Shown in pieces: positions 1 to 6,702 of a stretch of DNA of 12,730 bases (position 1 is the first letter of the stretch; every line of letters begins with the position of its first letter). Origin of the DNA: Aquimarina sp. GTDB taxonomy: Bacteria > Bacteroidota > Bacteroidia > Flavobacteriales > Flavobacteriaceae. The DNA lies in the NCBI GenBank assembly GCA_002697475.1, contig NZVW01000144.1:1-12730 (forward strand). Direction: 5' to 3'. The notes under the pieces are model-generated. The model saw only the letters and a program-made list of their open reading frames with translations. It had not been told where the DNA came from and searched no databases. Made by a program: the position numbers and the translations under genes.

Positions 1-1
1 A

Positions 2-1060
2 TCAAAAGATAATAATTTGTTTTTTGCTTCAAATGGACATCTGGGTTTAGGGTTACTGGACATTTTTGTATCAAAATATGAAAAAGGAGAATTTCAAGAA
101 CCTATTAACCTTGGAGCACCAATCAATACGCCGTATGATGATTTTTCTTTAATATATTTTAATGATTCCGAAGGTTTCTTTTCTTCCAACAGAAAGAATA
201 TGGATGATGATGTATATTATTTTCAACAGATAGGTGAGATTTTTCCAAAGGAGTATATAACAAGTTTTGAAATTAAAGATTTCGCTTCAGATGCATATAT
301 CCCAATGTCTTCGATTGTGATATATACTGAAGATAATAATGTTTTTTATGAAACGCAGTTTGACTCCTTAGCAAAATTAGAATTAAAGCTGTTTCCGGGT
401 AAATATAATTTTAAGGGTTTTGCTGATAACTATAAGACAAAAACGATTCCTGTTTTGGTAGGAGAAACAGAAAATCAAAATTTCGTTCTATATCTAAATA
501 GAAATACGGAATCAGAACCTAATCAAAAGGTAGTTGACTCTACGTATAATTCAGAATTTTCTAGAACTGACATTGTAAACAGAGAGGCAGAAAAAACTGA
601 AATCACAGTGGTCAATTATAAGGATGAGCCAAGTAATGAAAAAGTGAAAGAAGAACTGCTTAAAGACCCTGAGAACCCTCCAGTCGTACAAAAAGGAGAA
701 AAGTTATTCTTTGAACTGCCACCAATTTATTTTGATTATGATAAGTGGAACATTAGATCAGATTCTAAAAAAGTGTTGGATGAGCTGGCCTTAAAATTAG
801 AAAAATATGAATCCATTCATATAAAAATAAACGCTCACACAGATAGCAGAGGAACAGATGGTTATAATCAGCTGCTGTCGTACAAACGAGCGGAATCCAC
901 AAGAAACTATCTTGCGCTAGTGGGCTATGTTAATGCACGTAGAATGAAGTTTGAAGGATTTGGTGAGTCACAACCAATTATAGATTGTGAAACAAAAAAT
1001 TGCACTGAAGAGGATCATCAGCAGAATAGAAGGAGTGAGTTTGAAATTATTAAGTATTAA
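2..1060 (+). CDS. Partial envelope protein: PD40-like propeller end, regulatory-like domain, C-terminal OmpA domain (5' end outside window)
   Basis: The frame is open from base 2, so the gene starts upstream; the TTG at 17 is an internal Leu codon inside a repeat. 352 residues are visible. Residues 1-75 look like the last blades of a PD40/WD40-like beta-propeller (LFFASNGHLG, GFFSSNRK). Residues 88-165 look like a beta-sandwich of the carboxypeptidase-regulatory type. A charged Glu/Lys/Pro linker follows. Residues 235-352 form an OmpA-C domain with IYFDYDKW, HTDSRG, YKRAES and a final NRRSEFEI. In this family the Asp and Arg of HTDSRG...RA bind the diaminopimelate of peptidoglycan, so the protein probably sits in the periplasm, tethered to the wall. 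Propeller, regulatory-like domain, then OmpA is the order known for PorE of the type IX secretion system, but Bacteroidota carry many paralogues with this order. A PorE role is therefore unproven, and the missing N-terminus (TPRs, lipobox) would help decide. Confidence 0.85.
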   Translation, partial: SKDNNLFFASNGHLGLGLLDIFVSKYEKGEFQEPINLGAPINTPYDDFSLIYFNDSEGFFSSNRKNMDDDVYYFQQIGEIFPKEYITSFEIKDFASDAYIPMSSIVIYTEDNNVFYETQFDSLAKLELKLFPGKYNFKGFADNYKTKTIPVLVGETENQNFVLYLNRNTESEPNQKVVDSTYNSEFSRTDIVNREAEKTEITVVNYKDEPSNEKVKEELLKDPENPPVVQKGEKLFFELPPIYFDYDKWNIRSDSKKVLDELALKLEKYESIHIKINAHTDSRGTDGYNQLLSYKRAESTRNYLALVGYVNARRMKFEGFGESQPIIDCETKNCTEEDHQQNRRSEFEIIKY

Positions 1061-1097
1061 TAGTGCAGCTCAGTAGTTTAATTAAAATATTAACTTC

Positions 1098-1128
1098 TTG
1101 TTTTATAAATAATTAAATTGTAATTTTG
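1098..1128 (+). promoter_or_regulatory. Bacteroidota-type promoter for rpsA
   Basis: TTG at 1098-1100 and TAATTTTG at 1121-1128 are separated by 20 nt. This matches the known Bacteroidota housekeeping sigma pattern (TTG-type -33 element, 19-21 nt, then TAnnTTTG at -7). Transcription would begin around 1134-1138, giving a leader of about 105-110 nt before the rpsA ATG. The promoter lies 40-70 nt after the preceding gene's stop, and no terminator hairpin is visible between them. Confidence 0.75.
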
Positions 1129-1138
1129 CACTCCTTTT

Positions 1139-1202
1139 GACGAGTAAGAGAAGAAAAGGATTGACAATTAATTATTTAACCCTTCTGTATTAGGTTTTCG
1201 TC
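1139..1202 (+). promoter_or_regulatory. Possible structured leader of rpsA mRNA
   Basis: Within the predicted rpsA 5' leader, GACGAG (1139-1144) can pair with TTCGTC (1197-1202), with one G-U at the inner end. Nested inside, AGAAG (1149-1153) can pair with CTTCT (1182-1186). The outer helix would begin almost at the predicted transcription start. S1 controls its own translation in other bacteria, so a folded leader is plausible. The helices are short and separated by internal loops, and chance pairing is not excluded. Confidence 0.3.
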
Positions 1203-1243
1203 TACATTCTCAAATACATACAGAATACAAATTTTTATCTTCA

Positions 1244-3058
1244 ATGTCTGAAGAAACTAAAAACACTGAAGTTCAGGAAAAAGAAGCTCCTGCTGTATCT
1301 ACTAAGCAAGCTAATCCTGAGCAATTTTTAAAAGAATTTAACTGGCATAATTACGAAGAAGGAATCGATCCTATCGCTGACTCTAAATTAGAAGAGTTTG
1401 AAAAGCTGGTTGAAGAAAATTTCGTTGACACCTTAGATGACGAAGTTGTAGAAGGTACGGTAATTAATATTACTGATCGTGATGCAATTATTGATATTAA
1501 TGCTAAGAGTGAAGGTGTTATATCTTTAAACGAATTCCGTTACAATCCTAACCTGGCTGTTGGTGATAAAGTAGAAGTATTAATTGATGTTCGTGAAGAC
1601 GCTACAGGGCAGTTAATCTTATCTCACAGAAAAGCAAGAGTAATTAAGGCTTGGGACAGAGTTAATGCAGCTCACGATACTGGAGAAATCGTTAATGGTT
1701 TCGTTAAGTGTAGAACTAAAGGAGGTATGATCGTTGACGTATTTGGTATCGAAGCTTTCTTACCAGGTTCTCAAATAGATGTTAAGCCAATCCGTGATTA
1801 TGATGCATATGTAGGAAAAACTATGGAATTTAAAGTGGTTAAAATTAATCACGAATTCAAAAACGTAGTTGTTTCTCACAAAGCACTTATCGAAGCTGAT
1901 ATTGAAGAGCAGAAAAAAGAAATCATTGGTCAGTTAGAAAAAGGTCAGGTACTAGAAGGAGTTGTGAAAAACGTTACTTCTTATGGTGTATTTGTTGATC
2001 TTGGAGGAGTTGACGGACTTATCCACATTACTGATCTTTCTTGGTCAAGAATCAATCACCCTAACGAGATTGTAGAGCTTGATCAGAAATTAAATGTGGT
2101 TATCCTTGATTTTGATGAGGATAAGACAAGAATCCAACTAGGATTAAAGCAGCTTAAACCACATCCGTGGGAAGCTCTTGATAAAGAACTTAAAGTAGGA
2201 GATAAAGTAAAAGGTAAAGTAGTTGTAATCGCTGATTACGGTGCGTTTATTGAAGTTGAAGAAGGTGTGGAAGGTTTAATCCACGTTTCTGAAATGTCTT
2301 GGTCTACTCACTTAAGATCTGCACAAGACTTTGTTAAAGTTGGTGATGAAGTAGAAGCTGTTGTGCTAACTTTAGATAGAGAAGAGCGCAAAATGTCTCT
2401 AGGTATCAAGCAATTGACTCCAGACCCTTGGACTGATATTACTTCTAAATACCCAGTAGGATCTAAGCATACAGGTATCGTTCGTAACTTTACTAACTTT
2501 GGTGTATTCGTAGAGTTAGAAGAAGGTATCGACGGATTAATCTACATCTCCGATCTATCTTGGACTAAGAAGATTAAGCATCCATCTGACTTTACCAATG
2601 TTGGTGATACATTAGAAGTAGTAGTTCTAGAACTTGATGTTGAAGGACGTAAACTAAGTCTAGGTCATAAGCAGATCGAAGATAATCCTTGGGATAAATA
2701 TGAAACTGAGTTCGCTGTAGGTACAAAGCATACTGCTAAGATAGGAGATATGGTTGACAAAGGTGCAACGATTGACTTCAACGAAGATATCGTAGCATTC
2801 GTACCAGCACGTCACCTTGAAAAAGAAGACGGAAGCAAACTTAAAAAAGGTGATGAGGCAGAATTCCAAATCATTGAATTCAATAAAGAGTTCAAGAGAG
2901 TAGTAGCTTCTCACACTGCTTTATTCAAGGAAGAAGAAGCTAAAATCGTAAAACAAGCTGCTAAGAAAGCTGCTGCAAGTTCAGCAGAGAAGACTACACT
3001 TGGAGATATCGATGCTTTAGCTGATCTTAAAGCTAAATTAGAAAAAGGAGAAAAGTAA
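1244..3058 (+). CDS. rpsA: 30S ribosomal protein S1
   Basis: The product is 604 residues with six S1 (OB-fold) RNA-binding domains at about 67-131, 147-216, 232-303, 317-390, 404-477 and 490-560. Domains 3-5 are the most typical and carry repeated signatures such as GVFVDLGGVDGLIHITDLSW and, in domain 4, GAFIEVEEGVEGLIHVSEMSW-like segments. The protein binds the small subunit and single-stranded mRNA, helping recruit transcripts; this matters in a phylum that makes little use of Shine-Dalgarno pairing. An acidic N-terminal extension (1-60) and a Lys/Ala-rich charged tail (561-604) flank the domains. The ATG at 1244 has no Shine-Dalgarno sequence before it. Arginine is often CGT here, whereas neighbouring genes mostly use AGA, consistent with high expression. 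The gene is monocistronic, with its own promoter and terminator. Confidence 0.97.
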   Translation: MSEETKNTEVQEKEAPAVSTKQANPEQFLKEFNWHNYEEGIDPIADSKLEEFEKLVEENFVDTLDDEVVEGTVINITDRDAIIDINAKSEGVISLNEFRYNPNLAVGDKVEVLIDVREDATGQLILSHRKARVIKAWDRVNAAHDTGEIVNGFVKCRTKGGMIVDVFGIEAFLPGSQIDVKPIRDYDAYVGKTMEFKVVKINHEFKNVVVSHKALIEADIEEQKKEIIGQLEKGQVLEGVVKNVTSYGVFVDLGGVDGLIHITDLSWSRINHPNEIVELDQKLNVVILDFDEDKTRIQLGLKQLKPHPWEALDKELKVGDKVKGKVVVIADYGAFIEVEEGVEGLIHVSEMSWSTHLRSAQDFVKVGDEVEAVVLTLDREERKMSLGIKQLTPDPWTDITSKYPVGSKHTGIVRNFTNFGVFVELEEGIDGLIYISDLSWTKKIKHPSDFTNVGDTLEVVVLELDVEGRKLSLGHKQIEDNPWDKYETEFAVGTKHTAKIGDMVDKGATIDFNEDIVAFVPARHLEKEDGSKLKKGDEAEFQIIEFNKEFKRVVASHTALFKEEEAKIVKQAAKKAAASSAEKTTLGDIDALADLKAKLEKGEK

Positions 3059-3080
3059 TTTTCTTACTTACTTAAATAAT

Positions 3081-3116
3081 ACAAAGGCTGCCTCTTAGGT
3101 AGCCTTTGTTGTTTTT
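3081..3116 (+). terminator. Rho-independent terminator after rpsA
   Basis: CAAAGGCTGCC (3082-3092) pairs with GGTAGCCTTTG (3098-3108) around the loop TCTTA. This gives 11 pairs with one G-U, extendable by an A-T pair at 3081/3109. The stem is followed by TTG and then five Ts (3112-3116). It lies 23 nt after the rpsA stop and separates rpsA from the pyrR cluster. Confidence 0.9.
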
Positions 3117-3163
3117 AGATAACAATTATCAATATCTAATAATTTTATGAAACTAAATTTCCT

Positions 3164-3171
3164 TATTTTTG
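3164..3171 (+). promoter_or_regulatory. Probable -7 element of the pyrR cluster promoter
   Basis: TATTTTTG fits TAnnTTTG exactly and lies 25 nt before the pyrR ATG. No clear TTG is found 19-21 nt upstream, where the sequence is AT-rich, so the -33 element is weak. Transcription would begin near 3177-3181, leaving about 16-20 nt of leader. That is too short for a classical PyrR attenuator. Confidence 0.5.
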
Positions 3172-3196
3172 TAAAACAAAGATTTTGTTATCTGAT

Positions 3197-3736
3197 ATGA
3201 GCCAAAAATTACTTCTTAGTGCAAAAGAAATAGATATAATACTGCACCGCTTGGCTTGTCAAATCTTAGAAAATCATCCTAATTTTGAGAATACAGTACT
3301 CATAGGTATTCAACCTAGAGGAAAATTTTTAGCTGATAGGATTAAGGATATTTTAGAAAATGAACACGGCATAAAAAATTTGCCTCTGGGATATCTGGAT
3401 ATTACTTTTTACAGAGATGATTTTAGAAGAGGAGAAAAGCCACTTGAAGCCAATAAAACTGACATTAACTTCATTGTAGATGATAAACGTGTTGTTTTTA
3501 TTGATGATGTACTGTATACCGGTAGAAGCATAAGAGCTGCACTAACCGCTGTACAATCCTTTGGTAGACCTTTAGAAATAGAACTTTTAACTCTTATAGA
3601 TAGGAGGTTTAGCAGACATTTACCTATACAACCTAATTATAGAGGAAGACAGGTGGATGCAATTAATCAAGAAAAAGTAAAAGTAAACTGGGTAGAAAAT
3701 GAAGGTGAAGATGCTATATATCTGGTTAGTAGATAA
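3197..3736 (+). CDS. pyrR: PyrR: pyrimidine operon regulator / uracil phosphoribosyltransferase
   Basis: The product is 179 residues, the usual length for PyrR. The PRPP-binding motif of type I phosphoribosyltransferases is at 99-111 (VVFIDDVLYTGRS). Family segments include GIQPRG (37-42), LDITFYRDD (67-75) and the basic stretch DRRFSRHLPIQPNYRGR (135-151). Known PyrR proteins bind pyr mRNA in response to UMP/UTP and can also convert uracil plus PRPP to UMP. I chose the ATG at 3197. A TTG four codons upstream (3185) is in frame but lies almost at the predicted transcription start, and the ATG start gives the expected N-terminus. It heads a cluster, and pyrB begins 23 nt later. I see no PyrR-binding stem-loop or attenuator in the short leader or in the gap to pyrB, so how it regulates here, or whether it acts mainly as an enzyme, is open. 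Confidence 0.93.
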   Translation: MSQKLLLSAKEIDIILHRLACQILENHPNFENTVLIGIQPRGKFLADRIKDILENEHGIKNLPLGYLDITFYRDDFRRGEKPLEANKTDINFIVDDKRVVFIDDVLYTGRSIRAALTAVQSFGRPLEIELLTLIDRRFSRHLPIQPNYRGRQVDAINQEKVKVNWVENEGEDAIYLVSR

Positions 3737-3759
3737 TTTTTTAAATAGTATATAAAAGG

Positions 3760-4689
3760 ATGAGCGAACTAAGTGTAGATCACTTATTAGGAATTAAGTA
3801 TTTAAAGCCTACGGATATTCAATTGATATTCGAAACTGCAGATCATTTTAAGGAAGTTATTAATCGACCTATTAAGAAAGTTCCTTCGCTTAGAGACATA
3901 ACTATTGCTAACTTATTCTTTGAAAACAGTACTAGAACCAGATTGTCATTTGAACTGGCAGAAAAAAGACTGTCAGCAGATGTCATAAATTTCTCTGCTG
4001 CATCGTCATCTGTTAAAAAAGGAGAAACTCTTATAGATACCGTCAATAACATCTTATCTATGAAAGTGGATATGGTAGTGATGAGGCATCCTAATCCCGG
4101 AGCAGGCGTTTTTTTATCAAAACACGTTGATGCTCGTATTGTTAATGCTGGAGATGGTGCTCATGAACATCCAACTCAAGCGCTTTTAGACTCTTATTCT
4201 ATAAGAGAACGGTTAGGAGGAGTTGAAGGTAAAAAAGTAGTTATTGTTGGTGATATTCTGCATTCCAGAGTGGCTTTGTCTAATATTTTTGCACTAAAGA
4301 TGCAAGGAGCGGAGGTTATGGTATGCGGACCCAAAACATTAATACCTAAATACATTGATACACTGGATGTCAAAGTAGAAACAGACTTGATAAAGGCTTT
4401 GAACTGGTGTGATGTGGCTAATATGCTTCGCGTACAAAATGAGAGAATGGAAATTAGTTATTTTCCGTCTACAAGAGAGTATACGCAGCAGTTTGGTCTT
4501 AATAAGAAGATTTTAGACAATCTGGATAAAGAAATTATCATTATGCACCCCGGCCCCATCAATAGAGGAGTCGAAATTACAAGTGATGTGGCTGATTCTG
4601 AAAACGCCATAATTTTGGATCAGGTAGAAAATGGGGTTGCGGTTAGGATGGCGGTTATTTATTTATTAGCTTCAAAAATAAAAAGGTAG
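3760..4689 (+). CDS. pyrB: Aspartate carbamoyltransferase, catalytic subunit
   Basis: The enzyme joins carbamoyl phosphate and L-aspartate to give N-carbamoyl-aspartate, the committed step of de novo pyrimidine synthesis in the cytoplasm. The 309 residues match the catalytic chain. Carbamoyl-phosphate-binding STRTR is at 57-61, the SVKKGET loop, which reaches a neighbouring active site in the trimer, at about 84-90, HPTQ at 137-140, LRVQNER at 223-229 and HPGPINRG at 263-270. All key residues appear intact. HPGP rather than the E. coli HPLP resembles the Bacillus-type enzyme. No pyrI regulatory subunit follows, so an unregulated trimer is possible, with control left to PyrR. The ATG at 3760 is preceded by AAAAGG, a weak purine-rich stretch. 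The next gene starts 4 nt after the stop, suggesting co-transcription and perhaps translational coupling. Confidence 0.96.
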   Translation: MSELSVDHLLGIKYLKPTDIQLIFETADHFKEVINRPIKKVPSLRDITIANLFFENSTRTRLSFELAEKRLSADVINFSAASSSVKKGETLIDTVNNILSMKVDMVVMRHPNPGAGVFLSKHVDARIVNAGDGAHEHPTQALLDSYSIRERLGGVEGKKVVIVGDILHSRVALSNIFALKMQGAEVMVCGPKTLIPKYIDTLDVKVETDLIKALNWCDVANMLRVQNERMEISYFPSTREYTQQFGLNKKILDNLDKEIIIMHPGPINRGVEITSDVADSENAIILDQVENGVAVRMAVIYLLASKIKR

Positions 4690-4693
4690 CGTT

Positions 4694-5026
4694 ATGATAT
4701 TTAATAAAGAAGGTTCTACAACCATTGTTACTCAAGAAAAGTCAACCATCGGTGATTTTCTTAAGAATTTGGAAGAAAAATACACAACATTTAAAAATGA
4801 TAATGTTATCATTAATCTGTTCTCTCTAAAGAATTTGACACCAGAGGATATCACAGAGTTTCTAATGCTTTCTAAAAGACACAAAGCTAATAAAAGATCT
4901 TTTGTAATTGTGACCGATCAGGTTACTTATGAAGAAGTTTCAGAAGAAATTACCGTTGTGCCAACGCTTCAGGAAGCTTATGATCTTGTAGAAATGGAAG
5001 AGATAGAGAGAGATTTAGAATTTTGA
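4694..5026 (+). CDS. Small STAS-like conserved protein of unknown function next to rnz
   Basis: This cytoplasmic protein has 110 residues, no signal peptide and no membrane segment. The pattern suggests alternating strands and helices: strand VIINLFSL (38-45), helix TPEDITEFLMLSKRHK (49-64), strand SFVIVTD (69-75), strand ITVVPT (86-91), then helix LQEAYDLVEMEEIERDLEF to the end. The order and the late VVPTLQEAYDLVE segment resemble a STAS (anti-sigma antagonist) fold, but I see no certain phospho-serine motif. From memory, proteins ending in a similar EMEEIERDL tail occur beside rnz in many Bacteroidota and are sometimes labelled ribonuclease Z through adjacency; this one has no metallo-beta-lactamase motif. 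It starts 4 nt after pyrB and ends 30 nt before rnz, so it is surely in the same transcript. A partner or regulator of RNase Z is a guess from position. Confidence 0.8.
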   Translation: MIFNKEGSTTIVTQEKSTIGDFLKNLEEKYTTFKNDNVIINLFSLKNLTPEDITEFLMLSKRHKANKRSFVIVTDQVTYEEVSEEITVVPTLQEAYDLVEMEEIERDLEF

Positions 5027-5056
5027 TAGTAAGTTAAGTATTTAGAAATAGAAATT

Positions 5057-5962
5057 TTGAAATTAACCATTTTAGGTTGTTATTCAGCTACTCCAAGAAC
5101 ATTTACCAACCCAACTTCGCAGGTTTTAGATATCAGCAATCATTTGTTTTTGATCGACTGTGCAGAGGGAACTCAAGTAGAATTGAGGAGAAATAAAGTA
5201 AGATTTTCGAAGATTGAACATATCTTTATTTCACACTTACATGGGGATCATTATTTTGGTTTGATTGGACTTATTTCGACTTTCCGTTTATTAAAAAGAG
5301 ATAAGCCTTTAACCATTTACGGCCCTAAGGGAATTAAGGAAATTATTACCCTGCAACTTAAATTATCCAATTCATGGACGGATTATCCTTTATATTTTAA
5401 GGAATTAACTTCTACAGAGTCAGAAGTGCTTTTTGAAGATGATAAAGTAGTTGTAAGTACTATTCCGTTACAACATAGAATCTACTGTAATGGCTTTTTA
5501 TTTAGAGAGAAATTAGGAGAACGAAAGTTATTGATTAATAAAGTTGAAGAATTTAAAATTGATAAGGCTTATTATAAATCAATAAAAAAAGGAAAGGATA
5601 TTAAACTGGATAACGGAACTATCATTTCTAATAAATTACTTACGGAGGATCCAAGCCCTCCAAAAAGCTATGCATACTGTAGTGATACCAGGTATGATGA
5701 AGAAAAGATTAATCTAATAAAAGGTGTTACCGCACTTTATCACGAATCTACATTTTTAGAAAGCCATAAGCATCTTTGTCATATAACAGGTCATAGCTCT
5801 GCTGAGGAAGCAGCCTTAATTGCAAAAAAGGCTGAAGTTGGTTTTTTAATTTTGGGGCACTATTCAACGAGATACGATAATATAGAAAAGTTTAGAGAAG
5901 AAGCGCTCAAGATTTTTGATCGGGTAGGAATTGCTGATGATGGCAAGTTTTTTGAATTTTAA
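5057..5962 (+). CDS. rnz: Ribonuclease Z (tRNA 3' endonuclease, short ELAC1 type)
   Basis: This zinc-dependent metallo-beta-lactamase-fold nuclease cuts the 3' trailer from tRNA precursors. The 301 residues fit the short, dimeric form. The zinc motif SHLHGDH is at 59-65. Further likely metal or catalytic residues lie in LQHR (about H140), YCSDTRYD (Asp at about 210), YHESTF (about 228-233), HITGHSS (about 242-248) and LGHYSTRY (His at about 268). The N-terminus MKLTILGCYSATP is the standard beginning of the family. The start is TTG at 5057: no in-frame ATG lies between the upstream stop at 5030 and this point, and the next plausible start would remove the first strand. The gene follows the STAS-like gene by 30 nt and precedes pdxH by 15 nt. 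A TTG start without a Shine-Dalgarno sequence may mean modest translation. Confidence 0.95.
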   Translation: MKLTILGCYSATPRTFTNPTSQVLDISNHLFLIDCAEGTQVELRRNKVRFSKIEHIFISHLHGDHYFGLIGLISTFRLLKRDKPLTIYGPKGIKEIITLQLKLSNSWTDYPLYFKELTSTESEVLFEDDKVVVSTIPLQHRIYCNGFLFREKLGERKLLINKVEEFKIDKAYYKSIKKGKDIKLDNGTIISNKLLTEDPSPPKSYAYCSDTRYDEEKINLIKGVTALYHESTFLESHKHLCHITGHSSAEEAALIAKKAEVGFLILGHYSTRYDNIEKFREEALKIFDRVGIADDGKFFEF

Positions 5963-5977
5963 TTTTACCAGAAGATT

Positions 5978-6622
5978 ATGAATAGAGATTTATCAGAGTA
6001 TAGAAAAAATTATGCAAAGGATTTTTTAGAGAAAGAAAATTTAAAGGAATCCCCAATTGATCTTTTTTCAGTATGGTTTAAAGAGGTAGAAGAAGAAGGT
6101 TCAATTGAAGAGGCAAATGCAATGACTCTTAGTACTTTAGAGGAAGATGGGTATCCACGAGGAAGAATTGTGTTACTTAAGAGTTACGATACAAACGGTT
6201 TTGTTTTTTATACCAATTATACCTCACAAAAAGGTAAGGCTCTGGAAAACTTAGCTAAAGCATCAATTTCCTTTTTTTGGCCTAATAAAGAAAGGCAAGT
6301 AATTATTAAAGGTCTTGCTGAAAGATTAGAAGAGTCAAAAAGTGAGGAATATTTTAAAAGCCGTCCAAGAGGTAGTCAGTTAGGAGCATGGACATCTGAC
6401 CAAAGTGCTGTTATCCAATCCAGAGAGGTTTTAGAAGATAAACTTAGAGAATTGGAGAAGAAGTATGAGGGAAAGGAAATACCTAAACCACCGTTTTGGG
6501 GAGGCTATGTTTTAAGACCTATGGAGGTTGAATTTTGGCAGGGGAGACCTAACAGGTTGCATGATCGTTTTAGATATACTAAAACTAATGAGGATTGGAT
6601 TATTGATAGATTATCTCCTTAA
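5978..6622 (+). CDS. pdxH: Pyridoxamine/pyridoxine 5'-phosphate oxidase
   Basis: This FMN enzyme oxidises pyridoxamine or pyridoxine 5'-phosphate with O2 to pyridoxal 5'-phosphate, the last step of B6 synthesis and salvage. The 214 residues match the family. FMN-binding RGRIVLLK is at 61-68, FYTNYTSQKG at 77-86, SRPRGSQLGAW at 128-138 with the following SDQS, and the C-terminal signature WQGRPNRLHDR at 187-197, whose Arg and His contact the substrate. The N-terminal MNRDLSEYRKNY is also typical. It starts 15 nt after rnz and is the last gene of the cluster, ending 19 nt before a strong hairpin. It shares no pathway with pyrB or rnz, so the cluster looks like a housekeeping mixture. Confidence 0.96.
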   Translation: MNRDLSEYRKNYAKDFLEKENLKESPIDLFSVWFKEVEEEGSIEEANAMTLSTLEEDGYPRGRIVLLKSYDTNGFVFYTNYTSQKGKALENLAKASISFFWPNKERQVIIKGLAERLEESKSEEYFKSRPRGSQLGAWTSDQSAVIQSREVLEDKLRELEKKYEGKEIPKPPFWGGYVLRPMEVEFWQGRPNRLHDRFRYTKTNEDWIIDRLSP

Positions 6623-6641
6623 ATTGATTGATAAGAAAAAT

Positions 6642-6687
6642 AAATAATAAAAAAGGCAAGTAATTTCACTTGCCTTTTTTATTATTT
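6642..6687. terminator. Bidirectional terminator between pdxH and the converging OmpA-family gene
   Basis: The left arm 6642-6661 and right arm 6668-6687 are perfectly complementary over 20 bp, with a 6-nt loop (AATTTC). The core is GGCAAGT/ACTTGCC, flanked by six As on one side and six Ts on the other, so each strand ends with a T run after a GC-containing stem. It lies 19 nt after the pdxH stop and 15 nt beyond the stop of the minus-strand gene, so it can end transcription in both directions. Confidence 0.93.
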
Positions 6688-6702
6688 ATATGATAATGTT
6701 TT

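Noticed and set aside
17..19. TTG as the start of the first gene
   Set aside because: The frame is open to base 2 and the codons around it encode a propeller repeat, so it is an internal Leu codon.
2660..2914. Minus-strand open frame of 84 codons inside rpsA
   Set aside because: It lies wholly antisense to a certain gene, and its Phe/Cys-rich product is what the complement of S1 codons gives.
3843..4052. Minus-strand open frame of 69 codons inside pyrB
   Set aside because: It is antisense to conserved catalytic motifs of PyrB and shows no family features of its own.
4687..5056. A pyrI regulatory subunit after pyrB
   Set aside because: The 110-aa protein has no zinc-binding cysteines and no PyrI motifs; its pattern is STAS-like.
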